From Fibrobacter sp. (lineage in GTDB: Bacteria; Fibrobacterota; Chitinivibrionia; Chitinivibrionales; Chitinispirillaceae), in assembly GCA_012513915.1 (NCBI GenBank), contig JAAZBG010000114.1:1-48471 (forward strand): a stretch of 48,471 nucleotides of DNA, written 5' to 3'. Below are positions 16,765-25,795 of the stretch, piece by piece (the stretch's first letter is position 1; the number at the start of each line of letters is the position of its first letter). The position numbers and the translations under genes are program-made. The notes beneath the pieces are model-generated. The model had not been told where the DNA came from, did no database searches, and was given only the letters and a program-made list of their open reading frames with translations.

Positions 16765-18051
16765 CTACGGCTTACTGATCACCTTTCCATACAAATCGTA
16801 GTCTCCACAACCAATAATCTGTACCGGAACAATTGTTCCAATATCTGCGTTACCTTCGGTGATAAGTACTTTTCCATCAACTTCAGGGGCATCGTGACGT
16901 GAGCGGGCCTCGTAATTAAAATCAGGATCCTCTGCTACTCTGTCAATAATGACATCAATTGTTTTGCCTATCTTCGCTTCCATCAGTTCACGGCTGATAT
17001 CCCGCTGTATAAGCATTAATTCCTCACACCTGCGTGTTGCTGTGGATGCCATTGGACGTGGTCGCATCCCGAACGCTTTTGTACCCTCTTCGGGAGAGTA
17101 GGGGAATACACCAAGCTTGTCAAAACGGGCATATTCAACAAATCGCTGAAGTTCTCTGAAATCTTTTTCTGTCTCACCGGGGAATCCTAAAATAAAAGCG
17201 CTGCGAACGGCTGCATCCGGTACCATTGATCGTATGTTGTCAAGAAGTGCATAGATATCTTTTCCCGTAGTCGGCCGGTTCATGGCTTTCAACAGCGGAT
17301 CCGAGATATGCTGCAGCGGTATATCAAAATAGGGGCAGAGCCGCGATTCGTTTGCAAAAAGTGAAAGTAGTGAATTGTCAACATACTTCGGATGCAGATA
17401 CATCACCCTGATCCATGGGAAAAGTGTTTGGGCGAGAAGTTTCTCAAGTAATTCCTGTAGTGTCGAGTTGATATCCCGGCCATAAAATGATGAATCCTGA
17501 GCAACGAGTATAAGCTCTTTTGTTCCATTTTCGTAAAGCCAATGTGCTTCTTCTATAATGTCTGTATCCGGCCGGCTGACAAATTTCCCGCGTATTGATG
17601 GTATAATACAGAACGTACATCCGTGAGAACAACCCTCAGCGATTTTGAGATACTGTGATGTAACCGGATCCTCAAGCTTACGCTCAAACGGTTTGTTGAC
17701 TTTTGTAGAAAATTTTTCCTTGAAAATATGCTCCCAGTCATTCACACCGACCCACAGGTCAACTTCAGGGAATTTCTCAGCAACCTCTTCTCTGTATCGT
17801 TCTGAAAAACAACCGCTCACAATAAGCGTTGTACATTTTCCTCCATTTTTATAGGATGCACAATCAAGAATCGATTCAATAGCTTCCTCCTGTGCTTCTC
17901 TGATGAACGAGCATGTGTTGACAACGATAATTTCGGCATCAGAAAAATTCTCAGTAACCTCGTACCCTGCCGTTTTCAACGAGTAGATGATCCTGTCACC
18001 ATCAACAAGATTTTTACTGCATCCAAGATTTTGTAAAGCTGCTTTTGGCAT
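16765..18051 (-). CDS. rimO: Ribosomal protein S12 methylthiotransferase RimO
   Basis: RimO is a radical-SAM enzyme that adds a methylthio group to Asp of ribosomal protein S12. The N-terminal UPF0004 domain carries the three cluster Cys at residues 11, 47 and 81 ('NLGCSKNLVDGD', 'VVNTCSFI', 'VSGCFSERY'). The radical-SAM cluster is CSHGCTFC at 141-148, followed by 'IPSIRGKFVSRP'. A C-terminal TRAM domain covers the last ~65 residues. The SKN residues after the first Cys favour RimO over MiaB. Length (428) is normal. Confidence 0.95.
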   Translation of the reverse strand: MPKAALQNLGCSKNLVDGDRIIYSLKTAGYEVTENFSDAEIIVVNTCSFIREAQEEAIESILDCASYKNGGKCTTLIVSGCFSERYREEVAEKFPEVDLWVGVNDWEHIFKEKFSTKVNKPFERKLEDPVTSQYLKIAEGCSHGCTFCIIPSIRGKFVSRPDTDIIEEAHWLYENGTKELILVAQDSSFYGRDINSTLQELLEKLLAQTLFPWIRVMYLHPKYVDNSLLSLFANESRLCPYFDIPLQHISDPLLKAMNRPTTGKDIYALLDNIRSMVPDAAVRSAFILGFPGETEKDFRELQRFVEYARFDKLGVFPYSPEEGTKAFGMRPRPMASTATRRCEELMLIQRDISRELMEAKIGKTIDVIIDRVAEDPDFNYEARSRHDAPEVDGKVLITEGNADIGTIVPVQIIGCGDYDLYGKVISKP

Positions 18052-18067
18052 ATTCCCCTAAATAATA

Positions 18068-18096
18068 CGGGCTTTGCAAATATTCTGCAAAGCCCG
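18068..18096 (-). terminator. Hairpin after the SPOR lipoprotein gene
   Basis: CGGGCTTTGCA (18068-18078) pairs perfectly with TGCAAAGCCCG (18086-18096) around a 7-base loop. On the minus strand it is followed by the broken T-rich tract TATTATTT. It separates the SPOR gene from rimO. Confidence 0.7.
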
Positions 18097-18129
18097 CGAA
18101 AAATGTTTTAAATCAAGCTGTTAAAATTG

Positions 18130-18930
18130 TTACCATCCACTTGTTCCCCAACCGCTGTCAGTTTCTTCGTTTGCAGGAGGTGTTGCTGGAGCTGGTGTTG
18201 TGGTTGTTTCAGATGACGGTGTTTCTGCTGGAGTACTGGCCCCAGTGCTGCCGGATGTTGATCCCCAATCAGAACTGCCTGGCGCCGAAGTTGATGATGC
18301 GCTGGAAGAGGACGCTTCGTAGGAGTTGTTCTGGTAGCTGTTGCCACTATTGCCAAATGAACCGGCATCAAGACCGACATTATCATTCGACTTGTTGTCG
18401 ATCCAGTAATCGTAACCGGAAGGCTTCAGGTTGTTTTCAGCAAAATCCCGTGCAGCTGCAACGGTTGAAAAACCGCCTATTCGAAGGCGATAATAGGTCC
18501 CATTGAGATCCGGAGTAGGATTTTGAACCTCAGCAATATACGCCGGATAACCAGCTTCTTCAAGTATGTTCTTGTTACGTTGTGCAAGAGACGGTGATTT
18601 TATGGTGGACACCTGTACAACATATCTGCCATTTGCTGTAAAGCCAGCATCGGACGCAGAACGTCTTGATTGCTTGCCGGTACTTGCACCTGATGGTGTG
18701 AACGTTTCTGCTGCGTTCAGGTTTTCTTTTTGTGAACTACCCTTGTCGTCTTTGTAAAACTCGTTGAAGATATCATCAGATTCATTTGATTTCGTCTGTG
18801 ATGACTGATTTGATGTCACAGGTGGTGTCTGGGTGATTTTAGTTGCACCGGTATCCTTTTTCTTATTACAACCCGTAACTACAAGTGCTGATACAACAAT
18901 CCCGACTATCAGGAGTTTTCCCCGAAGCAT
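18130..18930 (-). CDS. SPOR-domain lipoprotein
   Basis: Residues 1-21 form a lipoprotein signal ending in the lipobox VTGC, so the mature protein is lipid-anchored outside the cytoplasm. After a charged disordered linker, residues ~97-175 form a SPOR domain ('YVVQVSTIKSPSLAQRNKNI', 'YYRLRIGGFSTVAAARDF'), which in known proteins binds denuded septal peptidoglycan. The last ~90 residues are Ser/Thr/Pro-rich low complexity ending 'DSGWGTSGW'. A role in cell division or septal wall recognition is inferred from the domain. It has its own terminator. Confidence 0.85.
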   Translation of the reverse strand: MLRGKLLIVGIVVSALVVTGCNKKKDTGATKITQTPPVTSNQSSQTKSNESDDIFNEFYKDDKGSSQKENLNAAETFTPSGASTGKQSRRSASDAGFTANGRYVVQVSTIKSPSLAQRNKNILEEAGYPAYIAEVQNPTPDLNGTYYRLRIGGFSTVAAARDFAENNLKPSGYDYWIDNKSNDNVGLDAGSFGNSGNSYQNNSYEASSSSASSTSAPGSSDWGSTSGSTGASTPAETPSSETTTTPAPATPPANEETDSGWGTSGW

Positions 18931-19160
18931 GTTTCCTCCTTGTGAATAATATCCCGTTTAAAATGTGACGGGACTTTTATCGCTCTGAGTTTTGTAGATT
19001 TTGTCGCCTTATTCAGACAAAACAATCACTCTTCCGGTTTTTGACCAAACAGTCAAAAAGAGATATAAGAATTACCTGAATATAAAATCTACCACCTGGT
19101 TAAACAAATTTCAAATAAAATTATTTATCGTAAATTCGACGATAATCGGCAAAAATGTGG

Positions 19161-19751
19161 TCAGATAACACCTTTGGTTGAGGGAATCTGGTCTTTTGCA
19201 CGGGTATTGATCTCACATGCCTGACAAAGAGCTTTTCCGAATGCCTTGAAAATTGCTTCGATAGAGTGATGGCTGTTACGGCCTCGTATGAGATCAACAT
19301 GCATGGTAACTCTTGCATTGTCAACAAATGCTTTCAGAAAATCCTCAACGAGATCACAGTCAAAATCGTTTATTTTTCTGTCTGTTAATATAACATTGTA
19401 AACAAGGTTGGGCCTTCCTGCTATGTCAAGAGAGACACGGGCCAGAGATTCATCCATAGGAAGGAACATTGTACCGTATCTGTTGATTCCCTTATTGTCA
19501 CCAAGTGCCTGTGCAAATGCAGTACCGAGACTGATACCAATGTCTTCTGCGCTGTGATGAAAATCAATGTGCGTATCACCATTACATTTCAGTGTCAGAT
19601 CAAACAAACCATGTCGTGCAAACAAATTGAGCATATGATCCATGAAACCATTACCGGATATGATGTCTGCTTTACCGCTGCCATCAATATTTATTGCTAT
19701 GTCAATATCAGTTTCTTTTGTTTTTCGCTGAACTTTTCCACAACGCACCAT
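19161..19751 (-). CDS. hisB: Imidazoleglycerol-phosphate dehydratase
   Basis: HisB catalyses the sixth step of histidine synthesis. The 196-residue single-function form is seen: the twin metal-binding halves carry 'FMDHMLNLFARHG', 'DFHHSAEDIGISLGTAF' and 'RGRNSHHSIEAIFKAFGKAL'. No phosphatase domain is fused. It is isolated from other his genes. A 45-residue membrane peptide gene lies 53 bases upstream in the same direction. Confidence 0.97.
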   Translation of the reverse strand: MVRCGKVQRKTKETDIDIAINIDGSGKADIISGNGFMDHMLNLFARHGLFDLTLKCNGDTHIDFHHSAEDIGISLGTAFAQALGDNKGINRYGTMFLPMDESLARVSLDIAGRPNLVYNVILTDRKINDFDCDLVEDFLKAFVDNARVTMHVDLIRGRNSHHSIEAIFKAFGKALCQACEINTRAKDQIPSTKGVI

Positions 19752-19804
19752 GACAACTCCTGTTTATATAATAAGGATTTATTAGTCAATACTACTATCA
19801 ACCA

Positions 19805-19942
19805 CTACTCGGACTCATAATGTTTACGAATATTGTCTGACAGATCAACAACTTTTTTCTCTGCTTCATTCAGCTCAATGAGAATGTAAAAAAGCAGTCC
19901 TATTGATGCAACCAGCATTAATATCAGAAAAACAGTCCACAT
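19805..19942 (-). CDS. Putative 45-residue single-span membrane peptide
   Basis: The minus strand holds an ATG at 19942 followed by 44 codons and TAG. The peptide begins 'MWTVFLILMLVASIGLLFYI', a convincing membrane helix, and continues with a charged amphipathic tail ('ELNEAEKKVVDLSDNIRKHY'). GGAAGG lies about 11 bases before the ATG. It lies between tatD and hisB in the same direction. Many bacteria encode such short peptides, but I recognise no family; it is supported only by composition, ribosome binding site and position. Confidence 0.5.
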   Translation of the reverse strand: MWTVFLILMLVASIGLLFYILIELNEAEKKVVDLSDNIRKHYESE

Positions 19943-20078
19943 ATGGTTTTACACCTTCCTGATAACAATTGCTATCAGAATGCTCAGGATTTTGCGACAA
20001 TCAATTATGTTGCCGGAACTACACACAAAATACAACAAGGTATGATCAATAGCAAAAGTCAGACTGTTATACAACTGA

Positions 20079-20843
20079 TCACTTGATACATACATTAAAT
20101 ACTGTATTGAAATTTACCTTTAACTGTGCCTGTAGTTCATCAGGGGATTTCCTGATAAGTAACGCAGCTTCATTACCAATATATTGCATGTAAAGAGGTG
20201 TATTCGTTTTTCCGCGAAAAGGCACCGGGGCGAGGTAGGGAGTGTCGGTTTCAAGCATCAGCCGATCAAGCGGCAGCTTTGGCAGCAACTGCCGGATAGC
20301 TGCCTTATTAAAGGTCAGTATTCCGGAAAAGGAAATGTAATATCCATAGTCAAGGATTACTGAGGCAGCATCAAAGTCGCCGGTAAAGCAGTGAAAAACT
20401 GCTTTCTGACAGCCATTTTTTCTACAGATTTCTGCGGTGCTTTTCTCAAATCCACGTGAGTGAATAATCACCGGTTTGTCCAATCTTTTTGCAATATAAA
20501 GTTGTTGTTCAAAAACCGGAAGCTGCTTTTCAAATGATGGGTAACGGGGGTTTGTTGTATCAAGCCCGATCTCACCAAGCCCTATTATATTATGTTCATG
20601 GAGATTTTGTTCAAGAATAGCATCCCATCCGGACGGAATCACTTCACAATCAAACGGACTGATTCCAACAGCGCCATATAAACCAGGGTACTTTACACAA
20701 TGAGTAATAACATTTTTTGATGTTTTAAGGTCGGTCGCAGTAGAGACAATCGCGCCGACAGAGGCACTGTCGACGCGATTACATAGATTCTGAATATCAT
20801 TATCGGAAAAATCGTAAAGATGTGCGTGCGTATCAATCCACAT
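20079..20843 (-). CDS. tatD: TatD-family metal-dependent hydrolase (DNase)
   Basis: The amidohydrolase-fold metal ligands are present: DTHAHLYDF at residues 4-12, 'GLGEIGLDTT' around 93, 'VIIHSRG' around 125, 'FHCFTGDF' around 150 and 'ETDTPYLAP' around 198. TatD proteins are 3'-5' DNases involved in DNA repair or turnover. The 254-residue length is typical. The gene starts 8 bases after the rodZ-like gene, in a maf-rodZ-tatD run. Confidence 0.92.
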   Translation of the reverse strand: MWIDTHAHLYDFSDNDIQNLCNRVDSASVGAIVSTATDLKTSKNVITHCVKYPGLYGAVGISPFDCEVIPSGWDAILEQNLHEHNIIGLGEIGLDTTNPRYPSFEKQLPVFEQQLYIAKRLDKPVIIHSRGFEKSTAEICRKNGCQKAVFHCFTGDFDAASVILDYGYYISFSGILTFNKAAIRQLLPKLPLDRLMLETDTPYLAPVPFRGKTNTPLYMQYIGNEAALLIRKSPDELQAQLKVNFNTVFNVCIK

Positions 20844-20851
20844 GTTGTATA

Positions 20852-21769
20852 CTATAATCGTCCGTTAAAAACAGATTCCCACTTACTCCTGCTCCATGCA
20901 ATATGAGTACCAGTGTTATCTATCTTGAAGTAAACAACGCCGTTACCTCTGATACGCAATGTTTTTCCGTTCAACGTGTACTTTACAACAGGATTGTTGG
21001 CCATGTGTACATTAAAACTGTCATTCGCAACAAACTCACGGGGTGATGTGCTGATAATTGTTGATTTCCATGATTTCCCGTCTGAGAATACCTGAGCCCA
21101 CACAGAGTCCTTTGTGATCTCAATTTTCAGACGCATCGGTTTCTTTATCAGTGATGACTCGTCCGTTGGCGCTGACGCTTTAAGCGTATCTGCTTTCGGG
21201 GTTGCTGAATTCAGAGTATCTTGAAATACATAATCAGAGAGAATACTGTCATCGAAAATTGAATCAAGTGATGACCCAGGCTGTTTTTGAGGTGCTGATG
21301 TCGAGTCAGATCTCTTTTCAGGAATAGTAGTGGTGATCCATCCTTTTTTATTCGCCAAAAAACTGAATATTGCAAGAGCAATAATAAGCACAATGGTTAT
21401 AGCCAGTGTCGGATTGCTCTTCTTTGGCTTTTCCTTGACAGAAATCGTGATCTTGTTAGTTGTATCTGTCTTGAGCTGCTCTTCACCCTTCCCGCGTTCT
21501 GTATAGAATTTTTTTAGAATTTCTTCAGAATCAAGTGAGAGATATTTAGCAAGCGACTTGAAATACACTCTGATGTAAGGATCTGCAGGAAGTGCATCAT
21601 ATTCACTGGCCTCCAGCGATTTAATATACTTTACATTCAGTTTAAGATCTTTTGCAATTGTCTCAACTGTAATCCTGCGGCTGATTCTTTCTTTGCGTAT
21701 AATATCACCTACACGTTCTTTGGGCTGCTCAGCCTGAACGCTGTTTTCCGTTTCATTCTTTTCAGACAT
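20852..21769 (-). CDS. rodZ: RodZ-like membrane helix-turn-helix protein
   Basis: Residues 18-95 are an N-terminal cytoplasmic HTH_25 domain ('VGDIIRKERISRRITVETIA', 'LPADPYIRVYFKSLAKYL'), then a basic linker, one membrane helix (121-139), a Ser/Asp-rich periplasmic linker and a C-terminal DUF4115-type beta domain ('LKIEITKDSVWAQVFSDGK', 'VVKYTLNGKTLRIRGNG'). This is the RodZ architecture; RodZ links the MreB cytoskeleton to the elongation machinery. Its start overlaps the end of maf by 8 bases. No mreBCD genes are in the window. Confidence 0.85.
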   Translation of the reverse strand: MSEKNETENSVQAEQPKERVGDIIRKERISRRITVETIAKDLKLNVKYIKSLEASEYDALPADPYIRVYFKSLAKYLSLDSEEILKKFYTERGKGEEQLKTDTTNKITISVKEKPKKSNPTLAITIVLIIALAIFSFLANKKGWITTTIPEKRSDSTSAPQKQPGSSLDSIFDDSILSDYVFQDTLNSATPKADTLKASAPTDESSLIKKPMRLKIEITKDSVWAQVFSDGKSWKSTIISTSPREFVANDSFNVHMANNPVVKYTLNGKTLRIRGNGVVYFKIDNTGTHIAWSRSKWESVFNGRL

Positions 21770-22376
21770 TTGCGGATTCCTTTCGAACGACGAATGTTTT
21801 CAGCAAATTGATAGTACCGCTTACCGGTAAACCGACAACATTATAATAACATCCTGCTATCTTATCGATAAAAATCATTGCCCTGCCCTGAACAGCGTAA
21901 GAACCGGCTTTATCAACGTATTCATCATTTGAAAGGTAATGATCTATTTCACATTCCTGAATATCACGAAAATATACATCGGTACTTTCGACTGTTGTTT
22001 TCGCAAAATTCAGTGATTCGCACCGCAGTGCAACTCCTGTCATTACCGTATGCACAGTACCAGATAAAAAACGCAACATCTCCCGTGCATCATCAATACC
22101 GGTTGGTTTACCTAAAACTCTTTTACCGCGAACTACAATGGTATCCGCTCCGATTACAAGTGCATCCGGATTGCTTTTTGCCACTTCAGATGCTTTTAAT
22201 AATGCAAGTTTCTGTATAGAACCATCAAGATCATCAATGGTAATGTACTCTTCTTCATTAATAAGATGGGGCTTTTCAACCGTGATTGTTAAACCCATCT
22301 GTTCAAGAATCATTTTCCTGCGGGGTGATCCCGATGCCAGTATTACCCTGCGATTTTGTATCTGCCAATCAATCAT
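21762..22376 (-). CDS. maf: Maf-family nucleoside triphosphate pyrophosphatase
   Basis: Maf proteins hydrolyse dTTP/UTP or modified nucleotides and are linked to septum formation. The protein has the family start 'RRVILASGSPRRKMILEQMG', then 'VIGADTIVVRGKRVLGKP', 'SGTVHTVMTGVAL' and 'DKAGSYAVQGRAMIFIDKI'. Length is 204 residues. It is the first gene of the maf-rodZ-tatD run and overlaps rodZ by 8 bases, suggesting coupled translation. Confidence 0.95.
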   Translation of the reverse strand: MIDWQIQNRRVILASGSPRRKMILEQMGLTITVEKPHLINEEEYITIDDLDGSIQKLALLKASEVAKSNPDALVIGADTIVVRGKRVLGKPTGIDDAREMLRFLSGTVHTVMTGVALRCESLNFAKTTVESTDVYFRDIQECEIDHYLSNDEYVDKAGSYAVQGRAMIFIDKIAGCYYNVVGLPVSGTINLLKTFVVRKESANV

Positions 22377-22772
22377 AAACTATAATATATCACACAATTA
22401 CAAAGACTATAAAACAATAAATTACCTTTTTACCGCTTAAAGAATCAATAGATTTTAGTAAAAAGATCAAACATGCTGCAAACAGGTAGCCGTAAAAATT
22501 TGTTAAAAATCATAAAGTTATCAGTCTACCTGATAATGTGATACATCGGAACAATAACCGGTGTATAATCTGAATATACCATTCAGGCACTCAAGTGTAA
22601 CATAGTGTATCAGATTTTTAGCAAAAATTCCACTATCGGGGACCATAAATTGCGGCAAAGGTTTTTAAAAGAATCGCTAAGATTACGGGAAATGCTATAT
22701 TCAATGCTCTAATACCTGACCTGCAGATGGTCAACTGATGCACACTGAAATTCTTCTATATAATGGAGTGAT
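22377..22772. other. Divergent intergenic region maf/suhB
   Basis: About 396 bases, A/T-rich, holding the promoters of two divergent genes. The one clear structure is an inverted repeat TTATCAG / CTGATAA with a 5-base loop (22518-22536). I see no gene or recognisable RNA. Confidence 0.4.
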
Positions 22773-23582
22773 ATGACAACAATATCAACGCTTGAGCTTG
22801 CAAAAAACACCGCTCGTGATGCCGGCGGATTAATCCTCTCAATGGTCGGAAAAAGCCGTATCTATCAAAAAGGTACATCAAATAATCTTGTTACCGAAGC
22901 AGATACTGCCTCTGAGAGGCTGATTGCATCAACGATTAAAAATCATTTTCCAGACACTGAAATTCTTGGTGAAGAAGAGCATAAGGCAGATCTCAATGCA
23001 CCATCACTCTGGATCGTTGACCCCATTGATGGTACCAATAATTTTGCACACGGAATTCCTCAATTTTCAGTTTCAATCGCCTATGCTGAATATGGCATTG
23101 TGCAGTGCGGTGCAGTTTATGATCCATCAATGGATGAACTTTTCTATGCACAGCGGGGGTGTGGTGCGTTTTTAAATGATCTGCCGATAAAGGTTTCTGA
23201 TGTTGATGCGTTTGATAACTCAATAATAGGTACTGGCTTTTACTATGATCGTGGTGCTCTGCTTGACAACACAATCAAGGCGGTTCATATTTTGTTTGCT
23301 CATAATATTCAGTGCGTTCGCAGAATGGGCAGCGCTGCACTTGATTTGTGTTACGTTGCATCAGGACGCTTTGATGCCTACTATGAATATATGCTTTCAC
23401 CCTGGGATTTCGCCGCCGCAACACTGATTCTCGAAGAGGCCGGTGGTGTCTGGAGTGATCGGGAAGGACAGAAAAACGGGCTTCATTCCAAAGGGATGAT
23501 CAGTTCAAATCGTAACCTTGCTGATGTTTTTTACGATGTGGTGAAGTATTCGTCGATTGATGCCAGGAAAATCGGGTTGTAG
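22773..23582 (+). CDS. suhB: Inositol-1-monophosphatase family protein
   Basis: The Mg-dependent, Li-sensitive phosphatase superfamily motifs are complete: 'LVTEADTASERLI' near residue 38, GEEEH near 69, 'WIVDPIDGTNNFAHG' near 83-97, and 'SPWDFAAATLILEEAGG' near 212. These bind two or three metal ions and hydrolyse myo-inositol phosphate or related sugar phosphates; SuhB also joins antitermination complexes in E. coli. The 269-residue length is normal. The physiological substrate is not shown. Confidence 0.92.
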   Translation: MTTISTLELAKNTARDAGGLILSMVGKSRIYQKGTSNNLVTEADTASERLIASTIKNHFPDTEILGEEEHKADLNAPSLWIVDPIDGTNNFAHGIPQFSVSIAYAEYGIVQCGAVYDPSMDELFYAQRGCGAFLNDLPIKVSDVDAFDNSIIGTGFYYDRGALLDNTIKAVHILFAHNIQCVRRMGSAALDLCYVASGRFDAYYEYMLSPWDFAAATLILEEAGGVWSDREGQKNGLHSKGMISSNRNLADVFYDVVKYSSIDARKIGL

Positions 23583-23635
23583 ATTATTGGACATGGTACA
23601 GGAAGATAGCAGCAAACAGATTGAGGTCGCATCGC

Positions 23636-23978
23636 ATGGAATACATGCCAATCGCAAGGTTGTCGAGTCTTGACAATAAAGAGTTTGTCCCGCTGTCGAT
23701 TCTTGGAAAACGAATCGCAATCTTTAAAAATCCGGATGGTACACTTTTCGTAACCGAATCAGGGTGCAAACATCAGGGAGCAACGGCCGGGAGGTGAGTA
23801 AATTTCGCAAAACGAAAGTGTCAGAACTGAATCAAACACGGCAAAATATTCCCTGCTCACCGGCAGCATCCGCATCACTATGTACCCATTTGTTGTTGTT
23901 CGGCAATCACAATTAGTAATCTGTTTCTGCCGGAATCACACGATTATAATTCTCATATTACGATTCATAAAACAATGA
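23636..23978 (+). pseudogene. Decayed Rieske [2Fe-2S] protein gene
   Basis: The ATG at 23636, preceded by GAGG at 8 bases, opens a 53-codon frame ending at 23797. It reads 'PIARLSSLDNKEFVPLSILG', 'RIAIFKNPDGTLFVTESGCK' and HQGA. This is the N-terminal half of a small Rieske ferredoxin, with the first cluster motif C-x-H at residues 44-46. The second C-x-x-H motif is missing. In another frame from about 23841, 'YSLLTGSIRITMYPFVVVRQ' resembles the C-terminal Rieske strands ('DLATG...YPVRVEDG'). A frameshift plus a short deletion would explain both pieces. The remnant interpretation rests on my own reading of the family pattern. Confidence 0.5.
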
Positions 23979-24115
23979 TTAATAATATTTTACAGCTATT
24001 AATCTAATGTATAGTCATAACCAGTTCAACCACGTATACCATCAGCTACCGACTGCTTTGGCACATAATATGCATTGCGATACCATCTGGACACTACTTA
24101 TTTGCGGGGGTTTAC

Positions 24116-24850
24116 ATGATTCAGGGAATTTATACTGCAGCGATGGGAATGACTCCTTTGATGCAGAAGCAGGAGCAGATCGCGAACAATCTTGCCAATA
24201 TTAACACGACAGGATTTAAACAAAGCGGGTTGTTCACTAAAACCTACCAGAAATATATAACAAACGATCAGCGTCAGCCATTCGCCGATATTCAGATGAA
24301 ACCTGATGAAGTCTATATCGATTACTCTGAAGGTCCTATGAAATCGACTAACAACCAGCTTGATTTTGCGATCCACGGAAGCGGTTTTTTTGCAATCATG
24401 ACCGCGGAAGGAGAGCAGTACACCCGTAATGGAAATTTTGCAGTCAACCCGGGTGGGCTGCTTGTTACATCAGATGGTTCCAGAGTGATGTCCAACGACG
24501 GATATCTGCGGCTCGATCCCCATAAACAGGTGACTGTAACTGATAAAGGCGCAATTACCCAGGATGGTGAACTGCGGGGATATTTAAAAATTGTTGATTT
24601 TGAAAAACCATACAATATGATTCGCAGTGGTGAAAGCAGGATGCGTCCACTTGATCCCGAAGCAAAACCCCGGGCATCATCAGGCTACGCAATTAATCAG
24701 GGATATCTTGAAGGGTCAAATGTGAGCATTGTAAAAAACATGGTCGGAATGATTTCCGCATACCGTATGTTCGAATCAGATCAAAAAGCCCTTCACGCCC
24801 AGGACGAAACATTGGAAAAGGCAGTGAATCAGGTAGGCAGATTACAGTAG
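24116..24850 (+). CDS. flgF: Flagellar basal-body rod protein FlgF
   Basis: FlgF is a proximal rod protein of the flagellar basal body. The 244-residue protein has the rod/hook N-terminal signature 'QIANNLANINTTGFKQS', the middle FlgF/G domain ('LDFAIHGSGFFAIM', 'YTRNGNFAVNPGGLLV') and the C-terminal helix 'GYLEGSNVSIVKNMVGMISA' ... 'YRMFESDQKAL'. It leads the flgF-flgG-flgA-flgH-flgI run. A repeat-rich 150-base spacer separates it from flgG. Confidence 0.93.
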   Translation: MIQGIYTAAMGMTPLMQKQEQIANNLANINTTGFKQSGLFTKTYQKYITNDQRQPFADIQMKPDEVYIDYSEGPMKSTNNQLDFAIHGSGFFAIMTAEGEQYTRNGNFAVNPGGLLVTSDGSRVMSNDGYLRLDPHKQVTVTDKGAITQDGELRGYLKIVDFEKPYNMIRSGESRMRPLDPEAKPRASSGYAINQGYLEGSNVSIVKNMVGMISAYRMFESDQKALHAQDETLEKAVNQVGRLQ

Positions 24851-24864
24851 GGAAGTAGCCAGTA

Positions 24865-24886
24865 GGGGCGAATCAAAATTCGCCCC
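24865..24886. repeat. Palindromic dispersed repeat, copy 1
   Basis: GGGGCGAAT and ATTCGCCCC are perfect 9-base arms around CAAA, between flgF and flgG. The same palindrome recurs at 24951, 26770, 26816 and 26863 in this flagellar cluster. Confidence 0.85.
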
Positions 24887-24950
24887 CCAAAATGGTGAAA
24901 AAACAAATGGCAAATATCGATTAGCCAATAGCAAATAGCAAAAACCGTAA

Positions 24951-24970
24951 GGGCGAATCATCATTCGCCC
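24951..24970. repeat. Palindromic dispersed repeat, copy 2
   Basis: GGGCGAAT and ATTCGCCC flank CATC, 86 bases after copy 1. Between the two lies a small A-rich stretch with repeated 'AATAGC/AAATGGC' motifs. Confidence 0.85.
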
Positions 24971-25000
24971 CATAGCACCGAAAATACAAAGGAACACTCT

Positions 25001-25789
25001 ATGATCAGATGCATGATGACCGCTGCAACGGGGATGGAAGCACAGCAACTGTACATGGATAACATCTCCAACAACCTTGCGAATGTTAATACTGTGGGAT
25101 TCAAACGGTCAAAAATTGAATTTCAGGATTTAATGTACCAAACCATGAAAGAGCCGGGTGTCAGGAATTTTGAGGGTTCGATGGCTCCAGCCGGAATAGA
25201 AACCGGATTAGGGGTAAAAGTCGCTGCGACATCAAAGGTTTTTGAACAGGGATCACTTAACGGTTCAAACAACGAGATGGACTGGGCTATACAGGGTGAA
25301 GGGCTGTTTCAGATAACGCTGCCGGATGGCGGGACAGCGTATACCCGTGATGGCGCGTTTAAGCTCAGTGCTGATGGAACCATTGTGACATCAACAGGTT
25401 TTCCGTTATACCCGTCTGTTGCGGTGCCATCAGGAGCAACTAACCTGCAGGTTGGTGCTGATGGTAAAATTGGAGCAATTCTTCCCGGAGAGTCATCAAC
25501 AACAGAAATCGGACAGATTGAGCTTGTGCGGTTTATAAATCAGAGTGGTTTACGGTCTCTTGGCGGCAATCTTTTTGCGCAAAGTGATGCAAGCGGGGAA
25601 CCGGTCGTAAATATGCCCGGGGAAGAGGGGACCGGAACGATTATGCAGCGATTCACAGAAGGGTCAAATGTTCAGATTGTTGATGAGATGGTGAACATGA
25701 TCAGCGCCCAGCGTGCATTTGAAGTAATCTCGAAATCGATTCAGGCCGGTGAGGATATGATTCAAATTGCAAATAACCTAAAACGTTGA
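25001..25789 (+). CDS. flgG: Flagellar basal-body distal rod protein FlgG
   Basis: FlgG forms the distal rod that passes through the L and P rings. The 262-residue protein shows 'MIRCMMTAATGMEAQQ', 'NISNNLANVNTVGFKRS', 'MDWAIQGEGLFQITLPDG', 'YTRDGAFKLSADG' and the C-terminal 'GSNVQIVDEMVNMISAQRAF'. The family length is ~260. It is followed after 6 bases by flgA. Confidence 0.97.
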   Translation: MIRCMMTAATGMEAQQLYMDNISNNLANVNTVGFKRSKIEFQDLMYQTMKEPGVRNFEGSMAPAGIETGLGVKVAATSKVFEQGSLNGSNNEMDWAIQGEGLFQITLPDGGTAYTRDGAFKLSADGTIVTSTGFPLYPSVAVPSGATNLQVGADGKIGAILPGESSTTEIGQIELVRFINQSGLRSLGGNLFAQSDASGEPVVNMPGEEGTGTIMQRFTEGSNVQIVDEMVNMISAQRAFEVISKSIQAGEDMIQIANNLKR

Positions 25790-25795
25790 TATATT

